Origin: Mycolicibacterium porcinum
GTDB lineage: Bacteria; Actinomycetota; Actinomycetes; Mycobacteriales; Mycobacteriaceae
DNA: 64,000 nt
Assembly (NCBI GenBank): GCA_001942045.1
Contig: MSTD01000008.1
Location: 1-64,000, forward strand
Reading direction: 5' to 3'
In this document: in pieces, positions 17,658 through 25,417 of the stretch
Layout: each line of letters begins with the position of its first letter
How positions within the stretch are numbered: the stretch's first letter is position 1
The notes under the pieces: model-generated
The model's database searches: none
What the model was told of the DNA's origin: nothing
What the model saw: the letters and a program-made list of their open reading frames with translations, nothing else
Made by a program: the position numbers and the translations under genes

Positions 17658-20007
17658 TCCTTCCCGCAGCATCCGCTGCGACGACGGTGTTGCGACGCTC
17701 CAACTTGTCCCAGGCCAAGACGGTCCCCTTGATGACCCGCCAGGTCGACGCGTAGAGCAGGTAGAACCGCAGCGGCTCGTAGATGAGCCGATAGACCGGC
17801 ACTACCGCAAGATGCCACGCCTTCTCCCGCGCAATCAAAACGCCCGTCGTCGCAATGATGCCGTGTACCACCGCCACGAACGCGGCGAACAGCGCGATGC
17901 TGCGCCAGTTGCCCTCGGCCAGACTCAGACCGGCCACCACCAGAGTGAGCGGCAGGAACACGATCGGGAAGATGAGAGAGACGGCCGCGTACGGCAACGT
18001 CACCATGCCCAACATCCCGTACTTCGGCCTCAGCAGCATGCCCCGGTGTTTCCACAGCGCCTGAATGTTGCCGAACGTCCAGCGCTTCCGCTGCTTGGCG
18101 AGCGCCCGAATGGTCTCGGGAGCCTCGGTGTCACAGATCGCCTCGTTCTCGTTCACCACGGCATAGCCCAGCTTCTGCAGCGCCAACGTGGCGTCGGCAT
18201 CCTCGGCCAGGGTGTCGTCACAGAACCCACCGATGCGCTCCAGCGCGGCGCGCCGCCACGCGCTGCACGCGCCGGGGGCGATGCTGATCGCGCCCATCGA
18301 CATCTCGGCCATCCGGGTCACGCAGATGCCGGAGATGTACTCCAGGCTCTGCCAGGCGGTGATGATGTTGCGCCGGTTGCCCACCTTGACGTGACCGGCG
18401 ACCGCGCCGACATTGTGGTGGCCGACGAAATGCCGGGCCAGGTTGCGGATCGTCGCCCGCCGGAACAGCGTGTCCGCGTCCATGGTCACGATCACCGTCG
18501 ACCGCGCCATCGTGTGGTTGATGCCGTTGTTCAGCGCCGACGACTTCCCGCTGTTCTCCTGATGCACCACGGTCAGCCGAGACCACTCCAGCGCATAGAC
18601 GTCCAGAATCTCGGCGGTGTCGTCCGTCGAGCCGTCGTTGACCGCCACCACCTCGTATCTCGAGGCCGGGTAGTCGCTGTCCCGCAGCACAGCCAAGGTC
18701 CGAGCGATCACATTCGCCTCGTTGTACGCGGCCAGTACGACGCTCACGTAGGGCAGGGCATCGTCGTCGAGCTCGGGCCAACATCGGTGGCGCTGCCGCC
18801 ATTGCGTGAGCAGCGCCAGCAGCAGGTAGAGCCCTGACATGATCACCAACGATCCGCTGCCGAACCAGAACAACGCTCCCAGCAACCGGCCCGGAGCCAC
18901 CCAGAGCGCGTATGCGAAGACCGCCGTCACCCGATCGCCGAGAACCGGCTGGATGTCCTTCTGCGGCAGATAGCGCTGCGGCAGCATCGGCGCCAGCGTG
19001 GTGAACGTGTAACCCTGAGCTCTGGCCTGCCGGATCAACTTCTCCAGCATGACCACCGTCGCCGAGCGGTCGCCTCCGGCGTCGTGCAGCAGGACCACGT
19101 GTCCACGGCCGTCCAAGGGCGGTACCGGCACGTCCTCTCCCGGCGGATGCCGCCAGTCGTCGGTATCCACATCCATGTCGACCTGCAGAAAGCCGAGCGA
19201 CTGCGACTGCAGCTGGGCGAGACCGTTGTGGTCCGGGTCGCCTCTCGGTATCCGGAACACCGGCGAGGAGTAGCGACCCTCGGCCCGCATGATGCGGTCG
19301 GTCGCCACCAATTCCTCCTGATTGCGGAAGTCGCTCTGCTCGTCGAAGTCCAGATGCGACATCGTGTGGTTACCGACCATGTGACCCTCGCGGATCATCC
19401 GCCGGAAGATCTCCGGATACCGCGCCACATTGGCTCCGATCACGAAGAACGTGGCCGGAACGTGCTCGCGCGCCAAAACATCCAGAACCTGCGGTGTCCA
19501 GATCGGATCGGGCCCGTCGTCGAACGTCAGCATGAGCGTCTTGTCGGCCGGGCGGCCGAAATGCTCGATGGCATAGGGACTGTCGCCGATTCCCTCGCGT
19601 TCGAACTCGTCGGCGTCCCTGAGGTATTCCCCGGTCACCGCGTCGAGCAGCTTGAGCCGCGGCGTTGCTGTCCCTTGCTCCCACCAGCCCCAATAGCCGG
19701 CATCGAACGGCGCGGCCGGTCCGGGCGCCGCGCCCGTTCCCCGGTGCTCGCGGACGACCGAGACCATACGGGTCATCACACCGTCCTGGGTGTTCCCGAC
19801 GGCGGGGATCTTCGACGGGTCACCGGCGGCCAAGTAGCGGCGGGCGAAGTGGTCGTCGGGCGAACCGACCCGGGTGGGCGCGATCGCAGCCGGGGCGAGA
19901 TAGGCCGCCAACCCGACGAGTACGCCCAGCGCGGCGATAGTGACGATCACAAAACGATGCAGACGCTTCCCGCTCTGGTCGTAGAAGACCGGAAAGCCAT
20001 CAGTCAT
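17560..20007 (-). CDS. Bifunctional polysaccharide deacetylase / processive family 2 glycosyltransferase
   Basis: An 815-residue membrane protein fusing two activities. After a membrane helix (residues 14-36) is a NodB-type deacetylase domain (about 155-340), with TFDDGP at 161 and the metal ligands H214 and H218 in NHTMSH. Helices at about 363-400 lead into a GT2 domain from 419, with NDGSTDDT, the D510xD512 pair in TMDADTL, EDAD at 602 and the QRKRW signature of processive beta-glycan synthases at 639, then several C-terminal helices. This is a chitin/hyaluronan/PNAG-synthase-like enzyme carrying its own N-deacetylase. The ATG at 20007 overlaps the upstream small gene by 8 bp. Polymer identity is unknown. 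Confidence 0.88.
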   Translation of the reverse strand: MTDGFPVFYDQSGKRLHRFVIVTIAALGVLVGLAAYLAPAAIAPTRVGSPDDHFARRYLAAGDPSKIPAVGNTQDGVMTRMVSVVREHRGTGAAPGPAAPFDAGYWGWWEQGTATPRLKLLDAVTGEYLRDADEFEREGIGDSPYAIEHFGRPADKTLMLTFDDGPDPIWTPQVLDVLAREHVPATFFVIGANVARYPEIFRRMIREGHMVGNHTMSHLDFDEQSDFRNQEELVATDRIMRAEGRYSSPVFRIPRGDPDHNGLAQLQSQSLGFLQVDMDVDTDDWRHPPGEDVPVPPLDGRGHVVLLHDAGGDRSATVVMLEKLIRQARAQGYTFTTLAPMLPQRYLPQKDIQPVLGDRVTAVFAYALWVAPGRLLGALFWFGSGSLVIMSGLYLLLALLTQWRQRHRCWPELDDDALPYVSVVLAAYNEANVIARTLAVLRDSDYPASRYEVVAVNDGSTDDTAEILDVYALEWSRLTVVHQENSGKSSALNNGINHTMARSTVIVTMDADTLFRRATIRNLARHFVGHHNVGAVAGHVKVGNRRNIITAWQSLEYISGICVTRMAEMSMGAISIAPGACSAWRRAALERIGGFCDDTLAEDADATLALQKLGYAVVNENEAICDTEAPETIRALAKQRKRWTFGNIQALWKHRGMLLRPKYGMLGMVTLPYAAVSLIFPIVFLPLTLVVAGLSLAEGNWRSIALFAAFVAVVHGIIATTGVLIAREKAWHLAVVPVYRLIYEPLRFYLLYASTWRVIKGTVLAWDKLERRNTVVAADAAGRNDLEEYLDRRVAAVVGIGIGAERGLRLLDRPA

Positions 20008-20293
20008 CGCAGCCGGCCCAGCTGGCGACGGTCGTGCAGAACGCGCCGACGATCCAGACCGGTGGTGTTCCGTCAGTGTTGTAGACCTGCCACCAGCCGC
20101 TGTCGCCCGAAAGGACAAGCGCGGCCACGATTCTGCCGTCGACGGTGATCCGGTCGGCAGCGATGGTCGCGGGGCCGACAGGTTCCAGTACCCGCCGTGC
20201 CTCACCGATGCGCGAGATTCCCGCAATCATCTTGGCGACCAGATCGGCGGTGGCAATCCCCACGTCCAGCGGGGCATCTTCGAGTTGCGTCAT
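20000..20293 (-). CDS. Small hypothetical protein upstream of the glycosyltransferase
   Basis: A 97-residue protein (MTQLEDAPLDVG start) I do not recognise. The N-terminal half is a predicted amphipathic helix (TADLVAKMIAGI), then beta-rich sequence with ITVDGRIVAALVLSGDSGWWQVYN and a two-cysteine end (FCTTV...AGCDD). There is no signal peptide. Its stop overlaps the deacetylase/glycosyltransferase start by 8 bp, so the two are probably translated together and this protein may regulate or assemble with the synthase (inference). The upstream ATG/GTG options add a basic leader with no better ribosome site. Confidence 0.6.
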   Translation of the reverse strand: MTQLEDAPLDVGIATADLVAKMIAGISRIGEARRVLEPVGPATIAADRITVDGRIVAALVLSGDSGWWQVYNTDGTPPVWIVGAFCTTVASWAGCDD

Positions 20294-20416
20294 GACCCAT
20301 ACCCCCGGCCTAGTTCTTAGCCACCCCCGACTTGTCAATCACTATGGGCGACCGAAAGCGGTTGGTACATAGACCATCCGAGCGATCTTGGGGTGAATCG
20401 CGGTCTAGATACCGAA

Positions 20417-21313
20417 CTAGTTCCTGGCCGGTTCCGAGGCGTACGGCACAGCCCGGCTCAGCGCGGCCGCCTGGGCCCGGGTGCTGACGCCCAGCTTGGT
20501 CAGGAGATTGTGCACGTGGTTCTTGACCGTATGCACCGCGATGCACAGCTCGTCCGCGATCTCCTGGTTCGCAAGGCCTAGTTCCAGCATCCGCAGGATC
20601 TGGATCTCCCGGGCGGTAAGGACCAGTTCCTTCGCCACCGGGCGGCGTTGTGAGGCCAGCGCGGACAGATGCCGAAGCAGAACTGCTGAAACCTCTGGCG
20701 GACAGATGGATTCGCCCGCAGCGACCTTTCCGATCAGGATGACCAGCTCAGCGACCGAGTCGGTGCGCAGATGATAGCCGGCCGCTCCGGCCTCAGCGCA
20801 CGCGACGATCGTGGATTCGTCATCACCGGATATCCCCAGAACGACGACCCGTACTTGCGACCCCAGTTCCATTGCGTAAGCCAACAGATTCGCACTGTCG
20901 CGTGTCTGCGTGTTCAGCAGAACCACCTGAGGCCGCACGGTCTCGTATGCCGAGGCCAATGACACCAGATCCCATGCGACGCCGGGCGAGCGGGCCCCAT
21001 GCGAAGACAGGACACCGGCCAGCGAGTCACGGTAGAGCATGCAGTCGTCGATGATCAGAAGCCGCGCATCGCGGAGTAGCCCGTCGGCCTCTTCCTCATA
21101 CCTCTCAACCCGCGCACCGGCCATCGCCGGCGGGGCCCAATTTACTGCCGCGTCAAGGCGATTCGAGACCGACCGGGTGTGTGACGAACGTCGACCAGGG
21201 CCTGGCGTATAGCGACGCGCCAACTCATTCCCGTCGCCGGTCGAGGAGGCCGCGGCTACCTCGTCGTGTGTGACGGCGGCCAGAGCCGCGGACCAGGCAG
21301 CCGCGTTCATCAC
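20417..21313 (-). CDS. LuxR-type regulator with degenerate receiver domain
   Basis: Up to 298 residues. About 63 N-terminal residues look disordered; the ATG at 21124 would remove them and give a standard 235-residue response regulator. The receiver begins ARLLIIDDCMLYRDSL with the acidic pair, but the phospho-acceptor position reads VVLLNTQ (Asn instead of Asp), and the usual conserved lysine is replaced in GYHLRTDS. The C-terminal LuxR helix-turn-helix is LTAREIQILRMLELGLANQE then AVHTVKNHVHNLLTKLGVSTR. No kinase is adjacent. It is upstream of the polysaccharide genes on the same strand (124-bp gap) and may control them. The start is uncertain. Confidence 0.8.
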   Translation of the reverse strand: MMNAAAWSAALAAVTHDEVAAASSTGDGNELARRYTPGPGRRSSHTRSVSNRLDAAVNWAPPAMAGARVERYEEEADGLLRDARLLIIDDCMLYRDSLAGVLSSHGARSPGVAWDLVSLASAYETVRPQVVLLNTQTRDSANLLAYAMELGSQVRVVVLGISGDDESTIVACAEAGAAGYHLRTDSVAELVILIGKVAAGESICPPEVSAVLLRHLSALASQRRPVAKELVLTAREIQILRMLELGLANQEIADELCIAVHTVKNHVHNLLTKLGVSTRAQAAALSRAVPYASEPARN

Positions 21314-21495
21314 AACGACCGGTTCGACGGACTGACACCGAGGCCCCGACCGACCGCATCTCTGGCCAGTACGTACACCTGCACCACACTCATCTCCGGC
21401 AACGGCCTTTCCCGCAGAGTTGGCATCACCCGGGCGTCCAGTCGCACCGTGAACAGATCGTATGCATTTGCCAGAAATGCAGTCAACGGCAACAA
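21310..21495 (-). CDS. Possible small ORF overlapping the regulator start
   Basis: A 61-codon frame from a TTG at 21495 whose stop overlaps the GTG at 21313 of the regulator (GTGA). The sequence (AYDLFTVRLDARVMPTLRER, then VVQVYVLARDAVGRGLG) has ordinary protein composition, unlike nearby shadow frames, but matches no family I know. The only support is the 4-bp overlap. It could equally be non-coding leader of the regulator mRNA. Confidence 0.25.
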   Translation of the reverse strand: MLPLTAFLANAYDLFTVRLDARVMPTLRERPLPEMSVVQVYVLARDAVGRGLGVSPSNRSL

Positions 21496-21855
21496 AATTA
21501 GCGCTCCCGCAAACTTTTTGTTCGCAAGTACTTGATCAGCGGTCGACCGACAATGCCAGACACTCCGCAGGTACTTGCGGCCCGCCGCAGGCGATTACGC
21601 CGCCGCCATCGACGTCGACACGCCAGCCCGCCGGCCTTGAGCTGACTCCGACATTCGGGCGATCAGGAGATCGGAATACCCAGTGCGACAAGCGAACTGA
21701 AACCGGCCCACCGCAGTCCGGATCAGCGGCCTCGGACACCCACTTTCGACACGCGCATGCAGATTTAGCAATCGTCGAACAGGTGATGTGATAACAGCCG
21801 AATATTTGCTGCTAACTGAATGCCGTTAACCAAATTCGCGTGCCGCCAGCCGGTG
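21496..21855. other. Non-coding gap
   Basis: About 360 bp with no convincing frame, between the T7SS-like gene (ending at 21856) and the regulator region. It contains an AT-richer stretch at 21785-21845 (gataacagccgaatatttgc), so it may hold the regulator promoter. I see no clear inverted repeat. Confidence 0.4.
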
Positions 21856-22662
21856 CTACATCCGCCTCCACAGATCATCCCCACCGGAATGACGCGGCGC
21901 CTCAGGTGCCACCGGAACCGGGCCGGGAGCCGGCTGGCTCGGGCTTGGCGCAGCAGCGGCGGGCGGCGCGGCCGCGGCGGGAGGAGCGGCGTGAGTGGCC
22001 GGAGGCGCAGAATGCGGAGCCGACGACGTGGCGCCGTCGGTACGGTCGTTCAGCTGGGTCTCACGAGCATCCAAGCCAGCTTCACGCCGATCCTGGGCGG
22101 CATCGCGGTCGTTCTGCGCGGTCTCCCGATCGTTCTGCTGCTTGTCCCGTTCGTTGAGCTTGGCCTCGCGCTCGTCCTGCTGCTGTTGCGGGGTCGGACC
22201 GCCGGGCCCAGCCGGACCGCCAGGCTGGCCGGCACCGGGCGCACCGTCTTTCCCGGCACCGTCGCCCTTGGCACCTTCCATGGCCTTCATCAACGGCTCC
22301 ATCAGCGAGCCGAACTGTCCGCCCATCTGGCCTGCCATCTGGGCCGGCGCCCCGGCCATCTGGCCCATCTGGGTGAACTGTCCCAGCATCTGACCGAGCT
22401 GGCCGACCCCCTCGCCACTGCCTTGATCCGCCTTGTCATAGGCACCCTGGGCATCGGAAAGCTTGGCGTTGAACATGTTTTCTTTGGCTGACAGGGCCGT
22501 GACATTTGTGGTCAGCGACGCTGCCAAGGTCGGCAAGATCCCCGCGATGGTCATGCTCATGGCATCTTCGCCCGGCTGAATCGACGGCATCTCCGGCAGC
22601 TGCACCGAAGCGGCGTTCCAGCTCAGCGGCGCATCCGGAGTTGAGAGCACATCACCACTCAC
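21856..22662 (-). CDS. EspC/EspF-like type VII secretion substrate candidate with extended tail
   Basis: A 268-residue protein. Residues 30-80 form an ESX-like helical hairpin ending in AYDKAD (Y75xxxD79), the general type VII secretion signal; EspF has a closely similar AYLKAD. The rest is unusual for that family: a Met/Gln-rich stretch (QMLGQ, QMGQMAG), a Gly/Pro linker, a highly charged coiled region at about 158-205 (repeats like NDRETAQ, NDRDAAQ, RREAGLD) and a Pro/Ala tail. The GTG start has GAGGAGG 5 bp upstream. It lies 20 bp after the WxG-containing gene, mimicking the long-plus-short arrangement of espE-espF. Secretion is inferred, not shown. Confidence 0.65.
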   Translation of the reverse strand: MSGDVLSTPDAPLSWNAASVQLPEMPSIQPGEDAMSMTIAGILPTLAASLTTNVTALSAKENMFNAKLSDAQGAYDKADQGSGEGVGQLGQMLGQFTQMGQMAGAPAQMAGQMGGQFGSLMEPLMKAMEGAKGDGAGKDGAPGAGQPGGPAGPGGPTPQQQQDEREAKLNERDKQQNDRETAQNDRDAAQDRREAGLDARETQLNDRTDGATSSAPHSAPPATHAAPPAAAAPPAAAAPSPSQPAPGPVPVAPEAPRHSGGDDLWRRM

Positions 22663-22682
22663 CGAATCCTCCTCGAGTCAGC

Positions 22683-23777
22683 TCACCAATCGTCATAGTC
22701 GTCATCGCCATCCCCCAACTCGTGTTCCAACGGCGCCGGAACGGCCAGACCCGTCGTCGTGCCGCCACCGCCCTCGCCGCCGCGTTGGCCCATCATGCCC
22801 ATCGGAGCGCCGCCACCGCCCACCGCATTCGCAGCGGCTACCGGCGCGACACCCGCCATCACAGCACCGGCGGCGCCGGGATCGACGGCGACCGGCGCGG
22901 TATTGCCACCGACGAGCTTGGACAACAGCGGAGTTTGGGGGCTGCCACCGCCCGGGCCGCCCGGCAGCCCGGCCGCCTTGACCATGCCCGAACCGTTACT
23001 CGGGCCGGATCCACCGGCCAGCGGATGATTCGAGAACGACGAGAACGGGCTGGGGCCGGCGCCGGAGCCCTTACCACCCGACCCGAGCATGGACGTCAAC
23101 TGCTGCAAAGGCTGCGACAGCTGCTGCAGCGGTTGGGACAGCTGCTGCGGAATCTGACCCAGCATCTGCGGGATCTGCCCGAGCATCTGTGGGAGCTGGC
23201 TGATCAGCTGCATCATCTGCTCGCCACCCTTTTGGGCCGCCTGCGTTGCCTGCGCTGTCGGGGGCGTGCCGACCTGCGGGAGGTTGGCGATCGTGCTGAG
23301 GCTGCTGGCCATCTCACCGCTCGCGGCCGAGACCGTCGCCGTGTTCTGCGCGAGCCCCGCCTTGATCCGGCTCTCGATCAGCTCCTGCTTGTTCTGGAGC
23401 GGCAACCCCTGCAGGATCGTGACCTCCTGCTGGACCTCTTGCGCCACCGCGTTCACCGCCGTCTTGGTCGCCACCACGGACGCTGCCATCTTGGTCAATG
23501 CGGTGGAGATGGCCTGAGCTTGGGCGGCGTTCGCCTCGTGGCCGCCGATCATCGTGTTCACCTCGCCCGCGGCGGCCAACGAACTGGCGCCCTTCCAGCC
23601 CTCGCCGAGCTTCGCGAGCTGACTGGTCTGCTCCGGCACGACGGAACCGCTGATCTGGAGCGCGACCTTGCTGTACGACGCCGCAGCAGCCGTCAGCTGC
23701 TCCTCATCGACGTTCGGCCAAGCCGGTCCCTGCAACGTCTGCGACCCGAACGGGCTGCTGTCGCGCGGCATCGCCAT
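22683..23777 (-). CDS. WxG-containing ESX substrate-like protein
   Basis: A 364-residue protein whose first 150 residues are helical with W61-K-G63 (EGWKGAS), the turn typical of WXG100/Esp/PPE substrates. A Leu/Gln-rich segment with short repeats (LPQMLGQI, QQLSQPL) follows, then a Gly/Pro-rich region with GGGGAPMGMMGQRGG, as seen in EspA/EspB/PPE C-termini, and an acidic DDDYDDW end. ATG 23777 is favoured because GGAAGGGGG lies 7 bp upstream; GTG 23795 is an alternative. First gene of a two-gene operon with the Y-x-x-x-D protein. M. tuberculosis has PPE63 at this spot, so the position again carries a T7SS-type product, though the sequence is not a PPE. Confidence 0.65.
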   Translation of the reverse strand: MAMPRDSSPFGSQTLQGPAWPNVDEEQLTAAAASYSKVALQISGSVVPEQTSQLAKLGEGWKGASSLAAAGEVNTMIGGHEANAAQAQAISTALTKMAASVVATKTAVNAVAQEVQQEVTILQGLPLQNKQELIESRIKAGLAQNTATVSAASGEMASSLSTIANLPQVGTPPTAQATQAAQKGGEQMMQLISQLPQMLGQIPQMLGQIPQQLSQPLQQLSQPLQQLTSMLGSGGKGSGAGPSPFSSFSNHPLAGGSGPSNGSGMVKAAGLPGGPGGGSPQTPLLSKLVGGNTAPVAVDPGAAGAVMAGVAPVAAANAVGGGGAPMGMMGQRGGEGGGGTTTGLAVPAPLEHELGDGDDDYDDW

Positions 23778-23852
23778 GCCACGGCCCCCTTCCACGCGTG
23801 ATGCACATCCGGAGCAAACATTACCGTGCCGGTCAGGGGCGGCGGCGCACCT

Positions 23853-25013
23853 TTATCCGAGGATCAATCCGGAAGTCGGAACCCCGGTTCCCGCCGTGAC
23901 CAGCACATGCTCGACGTTGTCGACCTGGTTCACCGAGGTGCCCCGCAACTGGCGCACTCCCTCGGCGATGCCGTTCATACCGTGGATGTAGGCCTCGCCC
24001 AGCTGCCCACCGTGGGTGTTGATCGGTAACCGGCCGCCGAGCTCGATGGCGCCGTTGGCGATGAAGTCCTTGGCCTCACCCTTGCCGCAGAAGCCGAGCT
24101 CCTCGAGCTGGATCAACGTGTACGGCGTGAAGTGGTCGTACAGGATCGCGGTCTGGATGTCGGTGGGCGACAGCCCGCTCTGCTCCCAGAGCTGACGGCC
24201 CACCAGGCCCATCTCCGGAAGCCCGAGCTCGTCGCGGTAGTACGAGTACATCGTGAACTGGTCGGTGCCGGCGCCCTGCGCGGCGGCCTCGATGATCGCC
24301 GGCCGGTGCTTGAGATCCTTGGCCCGCTCGGGTGTGGTGACGACGATGGCCACGCCACCGTCGCTCTCCTGGCAGCAGTCCAGCAGGCGCAGCGGTTCGG
24401 CGATCCACCGCGAGTTCTGGTGATCCTCGATGGTGATCGGCTTGCCGTAGAAGAAGGCCTTCGGATTGGTCGCGGCGTGCTTGCGGTCAGCGACCGACAC
24501 CGCACCGAAATCCGCACTCGTGGCGCCATATTCGTGCATGTAGCGCTGGGCGATCATGGCCACCGACGCGGCCGGGGTGCTCAGCCCGTGCGGGTAGGAC
24601 CAGCTGTACTCGACACCGCGCGAATCAGCGTTGACGGTGAGGCCGGTCATCACCTGGCCGAAGCGGAACTCCGAGCGCTCGTTGAATGCTCGGTATGCCA
24701 CAACGACTTCCGCGACACCGGAGGCGACCGCGAGGGCGGCCTGCTGAACGGTTGCCGCCGCGGCGCCGCCGCCATAGCCGATCTGACTGAAGAACTTCAA
24801 GTCCCCGATCCCGGTGGAGCGGGCCACGGCGGTCTCCAGGTTGGAGTCCATCGTGAACGTCACCAGGCCGTCGACGTCCGAAGGCGCCAGACCCGCATCG
24901 TCGAGCGCATCGAGAACGGCCTCAGCGGCCAACCGCAGCTCACTGCGACCGGAGTTCTTGGAGAAGTCGGTGGCGCCGATGCCGGCGATGGCCGCCTTGC
25001 CCGAGATGCTCAC
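23853..25013 (-). CDS. ltp2: Steroid side-chain aldolase, thiolase-like Ltp2
   Basis: A 386-residue thiolase-fold protein of the SCP-x/Ltp2 family, the same length as Rv3540c. It begins VSISGKAAIAGIGATDFSK and has GYGGGAAAATVQQAALAVASG at the thiolase nucleophile region, with no usual CxS cysteine, as expected of the retro-aldolases. Ltp2 cleaves the 17-hydroxy-20-carboxy-pregnane CoA ester to propanoyl-CoA and a 17-keto steroid, acting with the DUF35 part of ChsH2. The start GTG overlaps the chsH1 stop (GTGA). Last gene of the six-gene minus-strand operon. Confidence 0.95.
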   Translation of the reverse strand: MSISGKAAIAGIGATDFSKNSGRSELRLAAEAVLDALDDAGLAPSDVDGLVTFTMDSNLETAVARSTGIGDLKFFSQIGYGGGAAAATVQQAALAVASGVAEVVVAYRAFNERSEFRFGQVMTGLTVNADSRGVEYSWSYPHGLSTPAASVAMIAQRYMHEYGATSADFGAVSVADRKHAATNPKAFFYGKPITIEDHQNSRWIAEPLRLLDCCQESDGGVAIVVTTPERAKDLKHRPAIIEAAAQGAGTDQFTMYSYYRDELGLPEMGLVGRQLWEQSGLSPTDIQTAILYDHFTPYTLIQLEELGFCGKGEAKDFIANGAIELGGRLPINTHGGQLGEAYIHGMNGIAEGVRQLRGTSVNQVDNVEHVLVTAGTGVPTSGLILG

Positions 25014-25417
25014 TGTGCGCCTCCCATGGTCAACGTCGAGGTGGCGATAACGTGATCGCCAAGGCTGTTGCTGCCCACCACTTTCAGGGTCACCAACTCG
25101 CCGTCGATCGCCGTCACCTCCCCACGGAAGGTGATCGTGTCGTAGGCGTACCACGGCACCCCGAGACGCAACTTGATCGACTTGATGATGGCGTTCGGGC
25201 CGGCCCAGTCGGTCACGTAACGCCCCACCAGACCGGTGTCGGTCAGGATGTTGACGAAGATGTCCTTCGACCCCTTGGCCTGTGCCTTGTCCCGATCGTG
25301 GTGCACGTCCTGGTAGTCCCGCGTGGCGATGGCCGTCGAGACGATGAACGTGGGGTCGCCGTAGATCGAGAGCTCGGGCAGTTTAGTGCCCACGGTCGCG
25401 CTCAACGTGGCAGTCAC
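25010..25417 (-). CDS. chsH1: Steroid enoyl-CoA hydratase subunit ChsH1
   Basis: A 135-residue single hot-dog MaoC-like protein. It carries the hydratase motif as TRDYQDVHHDRDKAQAKGS, with the catalytic Asp and His, followed by DIFVNILTDTGLVGRYVTDW. ChsH1 pairs with ChsH2 to hydrate the 3-oxo-4,17-pregnadiene-20-carboxyl-CoA double bond. I used the GTG at 25417, which overlaps the chsH2 stop by 4 bp; upstream codons would only add residues inside chsH2. Confidence 0.94.
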   Translation of the reverse strand: MTATLSATVGTKLPELSIYGDPTFIVSTAIATRDYQDVHHDRDKAQAKGSKDIFVNILTDTGLVGRYVTDWAGPNAIIKSIKLRLGVPWYAYDTITFRGEVTAIDGELVTLKVVGSNSLGDHVIATSTLTMGGAQ

